A DNA stretch of 64,000 bases, taken from NCBI GenBank assembly GCA_937872925.1, contig CALMUT010000103.1:1-64000 (forward strand), in the 5' to 3' direction. Below, in pieces: positions 1 through 8,685 of this stretch (the first letter of the stretch is position 1; each line of letters opens with the position of its first letter). The position numbers and the translations under genes are program-made. The notes under the pieces are model-generated. The model had not been told where the DNA came from. It worked only from the letters and a program-made list of their open reading frames with translations, and ran no database searches. Source of the stretch: an uncultured Myxococcales bacterium (GTDB lineage: Bacteria > Myxococcota_A > Polyangia > Polyangiales > Polyangiaceae).

Positions 1-175
1 CGAAACCGCCTGTTGCGCCGAAGCCGCCCGTCGCGCCGAAACCGCCTGTTGCGCCCGTCCCCGCGAAGCCGCCTGTCGCGCCGAAGCCGCCCGTCGCGCC
101 CGTCCCCGCGAAGCCGCCTGTCGCGCCGAAGCCGCCCGTCGCGCCCGTGCCCGCGAAGCCGCCCGTCGCGCCAAA
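1..175. repeat. In-frame tandem repeat (18/27/45 bp units) in lipoprotein gene
   Basis: The stretch is made of near-identical units reading on the minus strand as GATGGF (18 bp) and AGTGATGGF (27 bp), combining into a 45-bp compound period. All units are multiples of three, so copy-number change keeps the frame. It is coding repeat DNA and not a CRISPR array: there are no unique spacers. Confidence 0.8.
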
Positions 176-307
176 TCCGGCGTTTCCGCCCAGCGCCCCC
201 ACGCCGCCAAAGCCCCCGCCGTCGAATCCGTCGTCGAGCAGATCCTCGGGCCCGGACCGGCCACAGGCCGTGACAAAGAGCAGAGCAACGAGACACACGC
301 TTCGCAT
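1..307 (-). CDS. Gly-rich repeat lipoprotein, N-terminal part (cut by window edge)
   Basis: This reading frame is open from an ATG at 305-307 to the window edge, so only about 102 N-terminal residues are visible. The protein starts with a short basic, hydrophobic signal (MRSVCLVALLFVTAC) ending in a lipobox-like VTAC, so a lipidated, envelope-anchored protein is predicted. The mature part is low complexity: after a short acidic stretch it consists of GATGGF and AGT units arranged as a 15-residue compound repeat (45 bp) present about three times. Such linkers in myxobacterial lipoproteins usually tether a downstream domain, which lies outside the window. Function is unknown. It follows dnaB on the same strand with a 95-base gap. 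Confidence 0.7.
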   Translation of the reverse strand, partial: MRSVCLVALLFVTACGRSGPEDLLDDGFDGGGFGGVGALGGNAGFGATGGFAGTGATGGFGATGGFAGTGATGGFGATGGFAGTGATGGFGATGGFGATGGF

Positions 308-402
308 GGGTGATCAGCGTAGCGAAGATCCCCGGCCGCTGCCACGTAACGGGCGGAATTTAGGGCTCAGCGCGGGCTCAGAGACCGCATAGAGACGCTC
401 CC

Positions 403-1902
403 TCAACCGCCGGAGGGGTCGAAGTCGTCGTGCTGGTCAAACTCGTATTCGTCTGCGGCGAGGTTATCGAAGCGCGTGAACTCCGGTGTGAATTTGACCC
501 TGAAATTGCCCGTAGGCCCGTTCCTCTGCTTGGCAATGATCACTTCTGCGACCCCCTTGTCCGGGCTGTCTTTGAAGTAATACTCGTCCCGGTAGATAAA
601 GAAGATGGTGTCAGCGTCCTGCTCAATTGCGCCGGATTCGCGCAAGTCGCTGAGCTGCGGGCGCTTGTCTTTGGTGGCGCGGGTTTCGACCCCGCGGTTG
701 AGCTGACTGAGGGCCAAGACCGGCACGCGCATCTCTTTGGCCATGGCCTTCAGGCCCCGGGACAGCTCGCTGATCTCCTGCTCACGGCTCTGAGCGTTCT
801 GCCGACCTTGCATCAGCTGCAAGTAGTCGATCACGACGAGGCCGAGCTTGCCGCTCACGCTCAGCCCTTCGGGACCGCGCTCGAGCTCTGCCTTCAGTCG
901 CCGGATCTTGGCTCGCAAATCCAGTAGCGTGAGCGCCGGAGTGTCATCCAGGAACAGTGGCAGTCGGCCAAGCCGAGCCGCCGCGCCGGTGAGCTTCTCC
1001 CAGTCCTCACGGCGCATGTCCCCGCTCCGGATCCGCGATACGTCCACCCTCGCCTCGCTGGCGAGCATGCGCGAGGCCAGTTGCTCCCGGGGCATTTCCA
1101 AAGAGAAGAACGCTACCCCGTCCCCCGGCTCCTCCACCGAAGCGTCGTCGTAGGGGTCTGCTGAATCCGCCGTGCTGCGCCTACGCGGCTGCGACACGTT
1201 CACCGCCAGATTCAGCACGAACGCGGTCTTCCCCATGCCAGGGCGGCCCGCCACGATGTACACGTCGCCGCCATGCAACCCGGCGCAACGCTTGTCGAGT
1301 TCGGTAAACCCGCTCGGGGTGCCCGTCACAGCCCCGCCACGCTTGGCAGCCTCGGTCAGGATCTTGAAAGCGTCATGAATCGCATCCCGCACCGGAACGA
1401 CGGTCGTGCCTTCGGGAACGCGTGCGATGTCGAACACCGCCTGCTCCGCGCGGTCGATGAATCCCTGGGCCTCACCATAGTCCGCGTAGCCCTCTGCGGC
1501 GAAGCTTTGACACGCTGAAATGAGCTGGCGCACGCGCCACTTCTCTCGGATGACGCGCGCGTGGTGTTCAACGTTTGCGACCGCTGGGGTCGCGTCTGCG
1601 AGCTGGGCCAAATAGGGAGAACCGCCCACCTGGTGCAACCGCTCACGATCTCGCAACCAACCCGCCACGCTGATCAAATCAACGGGCCGGCCTTCTCGCT
1701 GGAGATCCAAGACCGCCTCGAAGATCCGCCGGTGTCGATCTGCATAGAAGTGATCGGGCTGGAGGATTTCTTGAACGCGGTCGAAAGCCTCACTCGTCAG
1801 TAGCACCGAGGCAAGAACCGCCGCTTCCGCGTCGAGATCTTGCGGGGGCACGCGTCCGCCCGCTCCGCGGGACTCTTCGTCGAATACTGGGTGCGCCTGC
1901 AT
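403..1902 (-). CDS. dnaB: Replicative DNA helicase DnaB
   Basis: 499 aa. This is the hexameric helicase that unwinds DNA at the replication fork. The N-terminal primase-interacting domain occupies about residues 20-165. The RecA-like motor follows, with Walker A GRPGMGKT at about 219-226, the FFSLEM motif near 265-270, and Walker B LVVIDYLQLM at about 355-364. A hydrophilic, acidic insertion of about 25 residues (about 238-261) separates the Walker A helix from the FFSLEM strand. The frame can be extended to a TTG at 1938, but the ATG at 1902 is preceded by an AGAGAG purine tract and fits the family better. The gene lies downstream of rpsF-rpsR-rplI, a common bacterial neighbourhood for dnaB. 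No intein is visible. Confidence 0.95.
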   Translation of the reverse strand: MQAHPVFDEESRGAGGRVPPQDLDAEAAVLASVLLTSEAFDRVQEILQPDHFYADRHRRIFEAVLDLQREGRPVDLISVAGWLRDRERLHQVGGSPYLAQLADATPAVANVEHHARVIREKWRVRQLISACQSFAAEGYADYGEAQGFIDRAEQAVFDIARVPEGTTVVPVRDAIHDAFKILTEAAKRGGAVTGTPSGFTELDKRCAGLHGGDVYIVAGRPGMGKTAFVLNLAVNVSQPRRRSTADSADPYDDASVEEPGDGVAFFSLEMPREQLASRMLASEARVDVSRIRSGDMRREDWEKLTGAAARLGRLPLFLDDTPALTLLDLRAKIRRLKAELERGPEGLSVSGKLGLVVIDYLQLMQGRQNAQSREQEISELSRGLKAMAKEMRVPVLALSQLNRGVETRATKDKRPQLSDLRESGAIEQDADTIFFIYRDEYYFKDSPDKGVAEVIIAKQRNGPTGNFRVKFTPEFTRFDNLAADEYEFDQHDDFDPSGG

Positions 1903-2118
1903 CAACTCTCTCTCATCATGGTGACCGCCCGCATACAAGGACGATCCAATCTTGGTAGCAGACCCAAAGGGTCCCGGACGGACAAACTACTTCCGACCCG
2001 TCACACCCGAAGCACGGCACGCGGCACGCCCGCGACATACGACTGAGGTTCTCCAGAACTTCTCAAGGATCTGTCCACGACTTGTCCCCAGGCGCCCAAT
2101 CAGGCCCCGAAATGCAGA

Positions 2119-2148
2119 GCACCCCGACAACCGTAGCTGCCGGGGTGC
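2119..2148 (-). terminator. Candidate terminator hairpin after rplI
   Basis: An 8-bp perfect inverted repeat (GCACCCCG / CGGGGTGC) with a 14-base loop lies about 30 bases beyond the rplI stop. On the minus strand it is followed by TCTGCATTT, which is only a weak U-rich tail. It may end the rpsF-rpsR-rplI transcript before dnaB. Confidence 0.4.
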
Positions 2149-2175
2149 GTAAGGGTCGCTTAAGTCCGACCTGAC

Positions 2176-2637
2176 TCAGCCCTGCTTGACAACTTCTACG
2201 CGGAGCTGGACCACCACGTCTGCATGGAGCTTCAGGGGGACCTCGGTCAGACCAAGGGTCTTGATCGGATCCGGAAGAACCAGCTTACGCCGCTCGAAGT
2301 TCAAGCTGTGTTGGGCCGCATACGCTTCTTCGATGTCCTTCGACGTCACAGAACCGTACATCTTGTTTTCCGCGCCCACCGCACGCTCAAGCTTGATGCT
2401 CGCCGCTTCCAGCTTGATGGCCAGCGCCTTCGCCTCTTCCAACGCACGCTCAGCCTTTTGGGCCGCCAAGCGCTTGAGGTCTCCCACGCGGGCCAAACTC
2501 GCAACCGTTGCTGGAACCGCAAGGCCGCGGGGGATCAGAAAATTGCGAGCGTAGCCGGGACGTACTTTGACTACGTCGCCGCTGCCGCCCAGGCTCTCAA
2601 CGTCGTCCTGAAGGACCACTTTGATGGATGTCGCCAT
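2176..2637 (-). CDS. rplI: 50S ribosomal protein L9
   Basis: 153 aa, the usual length for L9. The protein binds 23S rRNA at the base of the L1 stalk. The N-terminal signature is visible: VVLQDDVESLG, then a GDVVKVRPGYARNFLIP stretch, which is the rRNA-binding domain. The long central helix is rich in Lys, Glu and Ala (about residues 45-75), followed by the C-terminal domain ending in LRVEVVKQG. The frame extends upstream to 2727, but that extension is not conserved-looking sequence and overlaps rpsR; the ATG at 2635-2637 begins MATSIKVV as expected. It sits 10 bases after rpsR, forming a typical rpsF-rpsR-rplI operon. Confidence 0.96.
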   Translation of the reverse strand: MATSIKVVLQDDVESLGGSGDVVKVRPGYARNFLIPRGLAVPATVASLARVGDLKRLAAQKAERALEEAKALAIKLEAASIKLERAVGAENKMYGSVTSKDIEEAYAAQHSLNFERRKLVLPDPIKTLGLTEVPLKLHADVVVQLRVEVVKQG

Positions 2638-2647
2638 AACGGTCTCC

Positions 2648-2965
2648 TCAGGTGGAAGTAAAGGGCAGGAGTGCGATGTTTCGGGAACGCTTGATGGCCA
2701 CGGCCAGCTCGCGTTGGTGCTTCGCACAGGATCCGGAAATGCGACGCGGCACGATCTTGCCGCGCTCGGTCACGAAGTACTTGAGTGACTGTGGGTCTTT
2801 GTAGTCGATGATGAGAGCTTCATCCGAACAGAAGCCACAGCCCCGAGGCCGACCGCGGCGGAACGCGCCATCCCCAGACTTGAAGTCCTTCTTGTCGCCG
2901 TAGCCGCCCTTGTCGCCGTAGCCGCCCTTGTCGCCGTAGCCGCCCTTGTCGCCGTAGCCGCTCAT
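2648..2965 (-). CDS. rpsR: 30S ribosomal protein S18 with repeated N-terminal tail
   Basis: 105 aa. S18 binds the platform of the small subunit as a heterodimer with S6. The conserved core begins around residue 35 and is of the zinc-binding type, with CGFC followed by a later C-A-K-H; it ends in the expected [11 protein letters not shown]. Residues 1-25 are an unusual tail of four GYGDKG units (18-bp DNA repeats) followed by a Lys/Asp-rich linker. Normal S18 is about 75-90 aa. The ATG overlaps the rpsF stop by 4 bases (ATGA), which implies translational coupling. Confidence 0.95.
   Translation of the reverse strand: MSGYGDKGGYGDKGGYGDKGGYGDKKDFKSGDGAFRRGRPRGCGFCSDEALIIDYKDPQSLKYFVTERGKIVPRRISGSCAKHQRELAVAIKRSRNIALLPFTST
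2886..2960. repeat. 18-bp tandem repeat encoding the S18 N-terminal tail
   Basis: Four near-perfect copies of an 18-bp unit (GCCGCCCTTGTCGCCGTA on the plus strand) encode GYGDKG repeats at the N-terminus of S18. The unit length keeps the frame, so the tail can vary in copy number without disrupting rpsR. Confidence 0.85.
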
Positions 2966-3582
2966 TTCGCTTCCTCCTCGCCATCACTGTTGGCGGGTGC
3001 GTCTTCGCTCTTGGCAGCTGCGCCTTCGCTCTTGGCAGCCGCGCCTTCGCTCTTGGCAACTGCCTTGCCCGGAATCACATCTCCATCATCGTCGTCGGAG
3101 TCATCGGAATCGTCCGAGTCCTCATCGTGAGGAACGCGACGGGCGCCTTCAACCAGCCCAAGACGCTGCTCGAGGGTTTCTTCCACTTCGTCGTCGCCGG
3201 GTGGTTCAACCGCGTCAAAGACAATCGAAGTCGGATCCACCTGTACCGTGGATGCATCAACCGCGTCGTTGAGCAGCACCGTCTGGTACTTGATCACGTC
3301 ATCGAGCATCCGGAGATTGCGCTCCAACTCAGCAACCACGGGACCTTGACCCAGGTACTTGAGGTAGACGTAAACGCCGCGGCGCTGCTTGCCCACGGCG
3401 TAGGCCAGCTGACGACGACCCCAGCTCTCGACGGCGGTGAGTTTGCCGCCTTCCTTGCTGATGGCGTCGCTCGTTCGGTCCGCGACCTTTTGTGCCGCTT
3501 CCTTGCTGGTATCCGAGCGTAGGATGTAGATGGTTTCGTATTCGCGTGCGGGCATTTGCCCGACGCTCTGACTAATCGACAT
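2962..3582 (-). CDS. rpsF: 30S ribosomal protein S6 with long acidic C-terminal extension
   Basis: 206 aa; S6 is normally about 95-135 aa. The S6 fold is clear: [10 protein letters not shown] at the start, a WGRRQLAY motif, [14 protein letters not shown], and [19 protein letters not shown], ending near residue 105-110. What follows is about 95 extra residues: an acidic linker, a run of DSDD repeats, and three repeats around AAAKSEG before an acidic end. S6 is C-terminally modified with Glu in E. coli; an encoded acidic tail may play a similar role, but that is inference. It is the first gene of rpsF-rpsR-rplI and overlaps rpsR by 4 bases. Confidence 0.95.
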   Translation of the reverse strand: MSISQSVGQMPAREYETIYILRSDTSKEAAQKVADRTSDAISKEGGKLTAVESWGRRQLAYAVGKQRRGVYVYLKYLGQGPVVAELERNLRMLDDVIKYQTVLLNDAVDASTVQVDPTSIVFDAVEPPGDDEVEETLEQRLGLVEGARRVPHDEDSDDSDDSDDDDGDVIPGKAVAKSEGAAAKSEGAAAKSEDAPANSDGEEEAK

Positions 3583-3649
3583 TGAGATGGCTTCTCCCTT
3601 CGGACTGTTTCGGCCCCCGACGAGGTGTCGGGAGCAAGGAGCCAGCGCC

Positions 3650-4240
3650 TTAGCGCTGGTTCACCGTGTTCATTGCCGCGGCATAGCCGATATCGACGCA
3701 GAGCACGGTGGCCTCGACGGCTCGATCCACACTGGAATCCAGGGCGGCGCGAGCAGCAAGGGGAACGGCTTCTAGCACGAAATCCGCCACCGTCCCGACA
3801 AAAGACTCGGCCGGGCGGCCGATCCCGACCCGAAGGCGTACATAGTCCGCGCTGGCCAGCTGCTCGGTGATGCTGCGCAGGCCGCGATGGCCCCCGTCCC
3901 CCCCTCCCCGCTTCAGCCGCAGACTCCCCTCGGGCAAGTCGAGCTCATCGTGCACGACCAGGATATCGTCGGCGCTGATGCCGAGGCGCTGCACCAGCAC
4001 CTGCAGCGCGCGGCCCGACTCGTTCATGTAGGTCCCTGGCATCGCAGCAGTCAGCGTGCGGCCCGCGCAACTCAGGTCCACGCAGCTGACCGGCGGAAAG
4101 CTGCGAACCCGTCCCGGCCCGAAGCGTTCGACGAGTCGCTCAGCCACCATGCGTCCGGCGTTGTGGCGGGTGGACGCATACGCCTCACCCGGATTGCCGA
4201 GGCCGACGACCACCCGGGGTCTGGCTAGCAGATCAGCCAT
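3650..4240 (-). CDS. pth: Peptidyl-tRNA hydrolase
   Basis: 196 aa, normal length. The enzyme releases peptides from peptidyl-tRNA that has dropped off ribosomes. The family motifs are present: VVGLGNPGEAY near the start, the catalytic His in the TRHNAG motif (H26), GTYMNESG, and VVHDELDLP with the conserved Asp, followed by the Gly-rich GGGDGGHRGLRSI segment. It lies between rplY (upstream) and rpsF (downstream) in the same direction. The rplY-pth-rpsF order is a frequent translation-gene arrangement. Confidence 0.95.
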   Translation of the reverse strand: MADLLARPRVVVGLGNPGEAYASTRHNAGRMVAERLVERFGPGRVRSFPPVSCVDLSCAGRTLTAAMPGTYMNESGRALQVLVQRLGISADDILVVHDELDLPEGSLRLKRGGGDGGHRGLRSITEQLASADYVRLRVGIGRPAESFVGTVADFVLEAVPLAARAALDSSVDRAVEATVLCVDIGYAAAMNTVNQR

Positions 4241-4295
4241 GCGAGTGCCGGCCTCGCCGATCTAAAGGGACGGCGCCAACCGCCCCTCCCAAGAC

Positions 4296-4973
4296 CTAGT
4301 CCTTGCCCTCGGACTTGTCCTTGCCTTCGGCCTTGGCATCTGCAGCCGGTGCGGCAGCCGCGGCAGCTGCAGTCGCCTCGGCTTCCTTGGCGGCCTCGGC
4401 TTCCTCGTCAATGCGGCGCTTCTCGGTGACGACCGCCGCGACGGTCTGCGCCGGCGGCAGTCGGACCTCGACACCAGGCGGTAGTTGCAGATCGCTGGTT
4501 GCGACCGTGCCATCGATCTCCAACGCCGTCACGTCGTGCGTGATCTTCGTTGGAATGTCCTTGGGCAGGCAGCGGACGGGGAGTCTACGGAACACCTGCC
4601 GGAGCACCCCACCCAGCACCACGCCGGCAGCCTTGCCTTTGAGCTCGAGGGGCACGTCCACCTCGACGGGTTCGTCGAGGGAGATCCGGTAGAAGTCGGC
4701 GTGCAACAGATCCCGAGACACCGGGTGATACTGGTACTCCGTCAACAGCACCGTTAGCGTGTCTTTGCCATCGACGGAAAGCTCGATCACCGAGTTGCGG
4801 CCGTGCTCTGCAGCGAGGACTCGTTTCACGTCCTTCGGAGCGATGGAGACCGCCTCCGCGGGCTGACCCTTGCCGTAGGCCACGGCGGGGATTTGACCGG
4901 CTGCGCGGAGTCGGCGCGCGACTCCTTTGCCCTGGGCCTGACGACGACTAGCTTCGATCTTTACGGTTTCCAT
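4296..4973 (-). CDS. rplY: 50S ribosomal protein L25 / general stress protein Ctc
   Basis: 225 aa, the long TL5/Ctc form of L25 that binds 5S rRNA. The N-terminal 5S-binding domain (about 1-90) has KGVARRLRAAGQIPAVAYG and the YHPVSRDLLHADFYRI motif. The C-terminal beta domain (about 95-185) follows with VDVPLELKGKAAGV and an RCLPKDIPTKI segment. The last 35 residues are a low-complexity Ala/Lys/Glu tail. The gene starts 32 bases after prs, with a strongly purine-rich leader just before the ATG. The prs-rplY-pth order is widespread in bacteria. Confidence 0.95.
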   Translation of the reverse strand: METVKIEASRRQAQGKGVARRLRAAGQIPAVAYGKGQPAEAVSIAPKDVKRVLAAEHGRNSVIELSVDGKDTLTVLLTEYQYHPVSRDLLHADFYRISLDEPVEVDVPLELKGKAAGVVLGGVLRQVFRRLPVRCLPKDIPTKITHDVTALEIDGTVATSDLQLPPGVEVRLPPAQTVAAVVTEKRRIDEEAEAAKEAEATAAAAAAAPAADAKAEGKDKSEGKD

Positions 4974-5005
4974 GAGTCTTCTCTTCTTCTTTTCCCGTGG
5001 TGCCC

Positions 5006-5953
5006 TCAGACGAACAGCGAGCTGACGCTGTCGCTGTTGTGAATGCGGCGAATTGCCTCTCCCAACAGTCGCGCGATTGAAAGCACTCGAATTTTACTGC
5101 ACGCCTTCGCTTCCTCGGAAGGCGCAATGGAGTTGGTGACGACCACCTCGGTCAACTTGGATTCGGCGATTCGCTGAACGGCTGGGCCGGACAGCACGCC
5201 GTGCGTAGCGCAGGCCACGACACTCCTAGCCCCCTGCTCCATGACTGCCGCAGCTGCGTTGCACAACGTGCCGGCGGTGTCGATCATGTCATCAATGATG
5301 ATGCAATCACGACCCTCCACGTCACCGATCAAGTGCATGACTTCGCTGACGTTGGCCGCTTCTCGACGCTTGTCGATGATGGCCAGGGAGGCATGCATGC
5401 GCTTCGAATACGCGCGCGCACGCTCGACACCACCAGCGTCCGGCGAAACAAAAACGGCGTTTTCGTCGAACTTTATCTTCAGATAATCGTCCAGCATGAC
5501 GGGAAGCGCATGCAGATGGTCGAAGGGAATGTTGAAGAAGCCCTGGATCTGCCCGGCATGCAAATCGACGCACAGGACCCGGTTGACGCCGGCGGCGACC
5601 AATAGGTCGGCGACCAGCTTCGACGTGATCGGTGTGCGCGGGGCGACCTTTCGGTCTTGGCGCGCGTAGCCGTAGTACGGAATCACAGCAGTGATGGACG
5701 CCGTGGACGCGCGCCGCAGTGCGTCACATAGGATCAGGAGCTCCATCAGGTTGTCGTTGACCGGCGAGCTAGTCGGCTGCACCACGTAGGTGTCGAGTCC
5801 GCGAACGTTCTCTTTGAGTTCGCAAAAGGTCTCCCCGTCGCTGAAACGAGAGACACGGGCCTCACCCAAAGGAGTGTCCAAGACCTGGGCGATTTCCACG
5901 GCCAGTTCTGGATTGGCGTTACCCGTAAATAGACAGACTCGCTTGACGGCCAC
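5006..5953 (-). CDS. prs: Ribose-phosphate pyrophosphokinase (PRPP synthetase)
   Basis: 315 aa with the chosen start, exactly the usual length. It makes PRPP from ribose 5-phosphate and ATP for nucleotide, His and Trp synthesis. Visible motifs are the N-terminal [18 protein letters not shown], the catalytic-loop region [10 protein letters not shown], the [11 protein letters not shown] segment, VSPDAGG, and the PRPP-binding [13 protein letters not shown]. The frame runs upstream to 6049, but the GTG at 5951-5953 has an AGGAAGG ribosome-binding site 6 bases before it and gives the canonical N-terminus ([11 protein letters not shown]). Confidence 0.95.
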   Translation of the reverse strand: MAVKRVCLFTGNANPELAVEIAQVLDTPLGEARVSRFSDGETFCELKENVRGLDTYVVQPTSSPVNDNLMELLILCDALRRASTASITAVIPYYGYARQDRKVAPRTPITSKLVADLLVAAGVNRVLCVDLHAGQIQGFFNIPFDHLHALPVMLDDYLKIKFDENAVFVSPDAGGVERARAYSKRMHASLAIIDKRREAANVSEVMHLIGDVEGRDCIIIDDMIDTAGTLCNAAAAVMEQGARSVVACATHGVLSGPAVQRIAESKLTEVVVTNSIAPSEEAKACSKIRVLSIARLLGEAIRRIHNSDSVSSLFV

Positions 5954-6071
5954 GGCAGGCCTTCCTGAGGTGAGCGGGCTCCGGCGCCGTTGACGCCGAA
6001 CCCCGGAAAATGGGCGCCGACAGGTAGCAGCCGACCCCACGACTGTCAATCTGGCGCGGCCCGTTCGCCGC

Positions 6072-7538
6072 TCAGCGGTAGGGATTACTGGGCAAATCTT
6101 CCCCGCCTGGGCCGGGTTTCGGCGGCGGTGGTCGCAGCGGGGCGCGAGGCTGGGGGCGGGGGGCCTGGGTGGGCGTGAGGGCTGACGGTTCTACCGGCGG
6201 ATTCACCTCCGGTGCGGCCGAGGCTTTGGGGAGAGCTGTCGCCGGGGCGCTGGCCGTGGCTTCCGGAGCTGCCGTAGAAAGGCCGGTCCCGGACGCGGTC
6301 CCAGGCGCCACCGGGGCGTTGTCTCGGTTCTTGGTCCCCACCCACCAGGCGATGGCAGCCACTCCGCAAAGCGCGAATGCCCCCACCAATAGCAGCCACG
6401 CGCGCGAACGCTTCGGCTGCGGCTGCTCCAAGATCGCCGAACGCACACTTGGGGTGGCCATTTGCGTGACGCCGGACCGATCCGTGCGATCCGCACGGAT
6501 CATCTCGGCCGTGGGGAATTGGATCTGGCTCGGCTCACTGCGAGCCAGCCAAGCGCGCACTGCCTCCCGCTGCTGCGCAATCTCGTTGCCGATGACCTCC
6601 GACACATAAGACGCAAGCTCCCGGCCCGACGCCACTTTGTCCGCCTCGTCCGCTGCGCGTTCGAGTGCGTCTGCAAAATGCGCGCAGGTCGGATAGCGTG
6701 CAGAAACGACGCGCTCGAGCGCTTTCATCGCCACATCCCCAATCGCCCGGGGAACGTCCGGCGCAACTTCGCATACGTGGGTGATCTCTTCGGTCAAAAC
6801 CCGCGAAAGAGTGGCGGCCTCGTTCTCAGACTTGAACAGCCGTCGACCGGCGAGCACTTCCCACAGCACAATGCCTGACGCAAAGACATCCGCGCGGCGA
6901 TCGATGTCGCTCTTACCCATGGCCTGCTCCGGAGCCATGTAGGCGATCTTGCCTTTCAGTTGTCCCACCCGCGTGGCACTGAGTCGCGACGCAGCGCGAG
7001 CCACACCGAAGTCCGTGATCCGGCAGATCCCGTCGAGTCCGACCAATACGTTCTGCGGAGACACGTCGCGATGCACCAGCTCCGTAGGCTGCCCCATTTC
7101 GTCTTTGAGTTCGTGGGCGGCGTGCAGGCCCGTCAGCGTGTCGAGAACGATCTTCACAGCTACGGGACGCGGTAGCCGCTGCCCGCTGGTGGCAGCCCGT
7201 GCCAGAAGGCGCGCCAGGGTGTCACCCTCCACGTACTCCATGGCGAGGTAGTAGCCGCGCTCGCTCGCACCCACTTCCAATATGCTGACCACATTGGGGT
7301 GATGGATGCCGGCGGCTAGCCGCGCCTCGTCCAAAAACATCTCGACGAATTCGCGCTCCCCCGCCAAGTGTGGGTGCAAGCGCTTGATGGCGACAAACTT
7401 CTGGAACCCGCCCATCCCGCTGAGCCGAGCGAGGAACACCGTGGCCATGCCCCCTGACGCAACCTCCGCGACAAGCTCATAGCGGTCGATATGTTGTCGA
7501 CCTTCGAGCCGCACGTCGATCAGCTTGGCCGCGACCAC
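6072..7538 (-). CDS. Membrane-anchored Ser/Thr protein kinase
   Basis: 488 aa. The kinase domain covers about residues 20-295: glycine loop [14 protein letters not shown]-binding K52 in VAIKRL, catalytic loop HRDVSPQN (H156-D158), DFG at 176-178 and APE at 202-204. The HRDVSPQN form is characteristic of myxobacterial kinases. A single transmembrane helix lies at about 380-401, with the kinase predicted inside and a Pro/Ala-rich tail of about 85 residues outside that lacks a recognisable sensor. The upstream TPR/membrane gene ends at 7539, directly against this start, so the two are very likely co-transcribed and may act together. Its substrate cannot be told from sequence. Confidence 0.93.
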   Translation of the reverse strand: MVAAKLIDVRLEGRQHIDRYELVAEVASGGMATVFLARLSGMGGFQKFVAIKRLHPHLAGEREFVEMFLDEARLAAGIHHPNVVSILEVGASERGYYLAMEYVEGDTLARLLARAATSGQRLPRPVAVKIVLDTLTGLHAAHELKDEMGQPTELVHRDVSPQNVLVGLDGICRITDFGVARAASRLSATRVGQLKGKIAYMAPEQAMGKSDIDRRADVFASGIVLWEVLAGRRLFKSENEAATLSRVLTEEITHVCEVAPDVPRAIGDVAMKALERVVSARYPTCAHFADALERAADEADKVASGRELASYVSEVIGNEIAQQREAVRAWLARSEPSQIQFPTAEMIRADRTDRSGVTQMATPSVRSAILEQPQPKRSRAWLLLVGAFALCGVAAIAWWVGTKNRDNAPVAPGTASGTGLSTAAPEATASAPATALPKASAAPEVNPPVEPSALTPTQAPRPQPRAPLRPPPPKPGPGGEDLPSNPYR

Positions 7539-8573
7539 TTAGAAACTCCCGCGAGCCCCCACGCTGGCGCCGCCCACTACGTTCACGTACGGCTCGATCC
7601 GCGTAGCTTGTTTAGAGTCGCCGCCACCACTCCAATTGGTGAAGAATGCCCCGATCACGCCAGATACGACGCCCACACCAGCAGTGACTCCAATCAGCAC
7701 GTTGGTACGACGCTGACGACTCAACCCGTCTTGGTACAAATCGCAATCGGTGCCCTGCCCGGCGCACTCTTCCCGCACACGATCCGCCCCTGGGTTGTTC
7801 TGGGTATCCAGTCCACTCCACACCGTGGCCGCCCCCGCGGCAACGGTCAGTCCGGCGCCGATGAAGAACACGACCGGGGGAAGCCCTGAGCCGGCTTCGG
7901 CGGTGGGTCCGGGATCAGGCCCGCCGGGGCCGCTGGCAGCCCCCGAACCGACCGGAGTCGGCGTCGGGCCAGCACCCGGCGTGGTGGGCGGGGTAGTTTC
8001 TTCCGGTGGTGCTTCGAAACTCAGCTCGCTTTTTCCCGCCTTCTTTGCGCTGATTTTCTCGGAAATCGAGCGTCCCCCGGACCAGCCGGCGCGCACTTCG
8101 TGCTCGCCCGCCGGTACGAAAACGGTGCGACGCTCCGCTGGTTCGCCGTGAACCAACTTCGTGCCCAATACGATGTCGCATGCCGGCTGACACTCGACAC
8201 GTATTCGATGCAGCTCTTTTTCGGCGCGCTGCAGAATCGGGCTTGCAAGCTCGGCGAGCTTCTTGTCCGTGGGATGCCTATCGAGGGCGAGTGCGGCGAG
8301 GGTCGCGGCGCGATCGAGTTGCTTGGCCTTTTCACGCGCCCGCATTGCCAGCTCCAGGGTCACCGACGCAGGGGCACTGCGATCCGCCGTCTCGAAATGC
8401 TCGGCAGCGGCCACCCATTCGCGATCCTTGTATGCGCGCTTCCCCTGGTCATAGGCGTCGGCGGCACGTTTGACGTCCTCAGCGGACGGAGCTGTCTGTG
8501 CGCCCGCCAAAGGGGACGACGTCAGGACCGCTAGCCCCAACAGTCCTGACAGTAGCGCCGATTTATGCCTCAC
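7539..8573 (-). CDS. Exported TPR protein with C-terminal membrane helices
   Basis: 344 aa from a GTG at 8571-8573. The N-terminus (VRHKSALLSGLLGLAVLTSSPLAGAQ) is a signal peptide with a likely cleavage site after AGA. TPR-like helices follow (about 30-120: YDQGKRAYKDREWVAAAEHF and similar). A small beta domain (about 125-190: IRVECQPACDIVLGTKLVHG, RTVFVPAGEHEVRAGWSGG) resembles the PEGA-type modules often paired with TPRs. A Pro/Gly linker and two hydrophobic segments near the C-terminus (about 240-265 and 295-320) complete it. This architecture next to a Ser/Thr kinase is common in myxobacteria. Longer upstream frame to 8684 was rejected because it would bury the signal peptide. Function unknown. 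Confidence 0.8.
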   Translation of the reverse strand: MRHKSALLSGLLGLAVLTSSPLAGAQTAPSAEDVKRAADAYDQGKRAYKDREWVAAAEHFETADRSAPASVTLELAMRAREKAKQLDRAATLAALALDRHPTDKKLAELASPILQRAEKELHRIRVECQPACDIVLGTKLVHGEPAERRTVFVPAGEHEVRAGWSGGRSISEKISAKKAGKSELSFEAPPEETTPPTTPGAGPTPTPVGSGAASGPGGPDPGPTAEAGSGLPPVVFFIGAGLTVAAGAATVWSGLDTQNNPGADRVREECAGQGTDCDLYQDGLSRQRRTNVLIGVTAGVGVVSGVIGAFFTNWSGGGDSKQATRIEPYVNVVGGASVGARGSF

Positions 8574-8685
8574 CCTGCCCTCGTACCGATCATGGTTTGT
8601 CGCGTGGTGACAGGCTACCGCGGATCTGCTCATTCGGCGAGCAAGCCGCAAGCCGACGCGGCCGCGGGTATTACATCCACCCACA

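Noticed and set aside
1-175. Regular short repeats resembling a CRISPR array
   Set aside because: The units are 18, 27 and 45 bases, contiguous and in frame, with no unique spacers, and encode GATGGF repeats on the minus strand.
8574-8684. Longer N-terminus for the TPR protein before the kinase
   Set aside because: It would place about 37 basic residues before a clear signal peptide; the GTG at 8573 is preferred.
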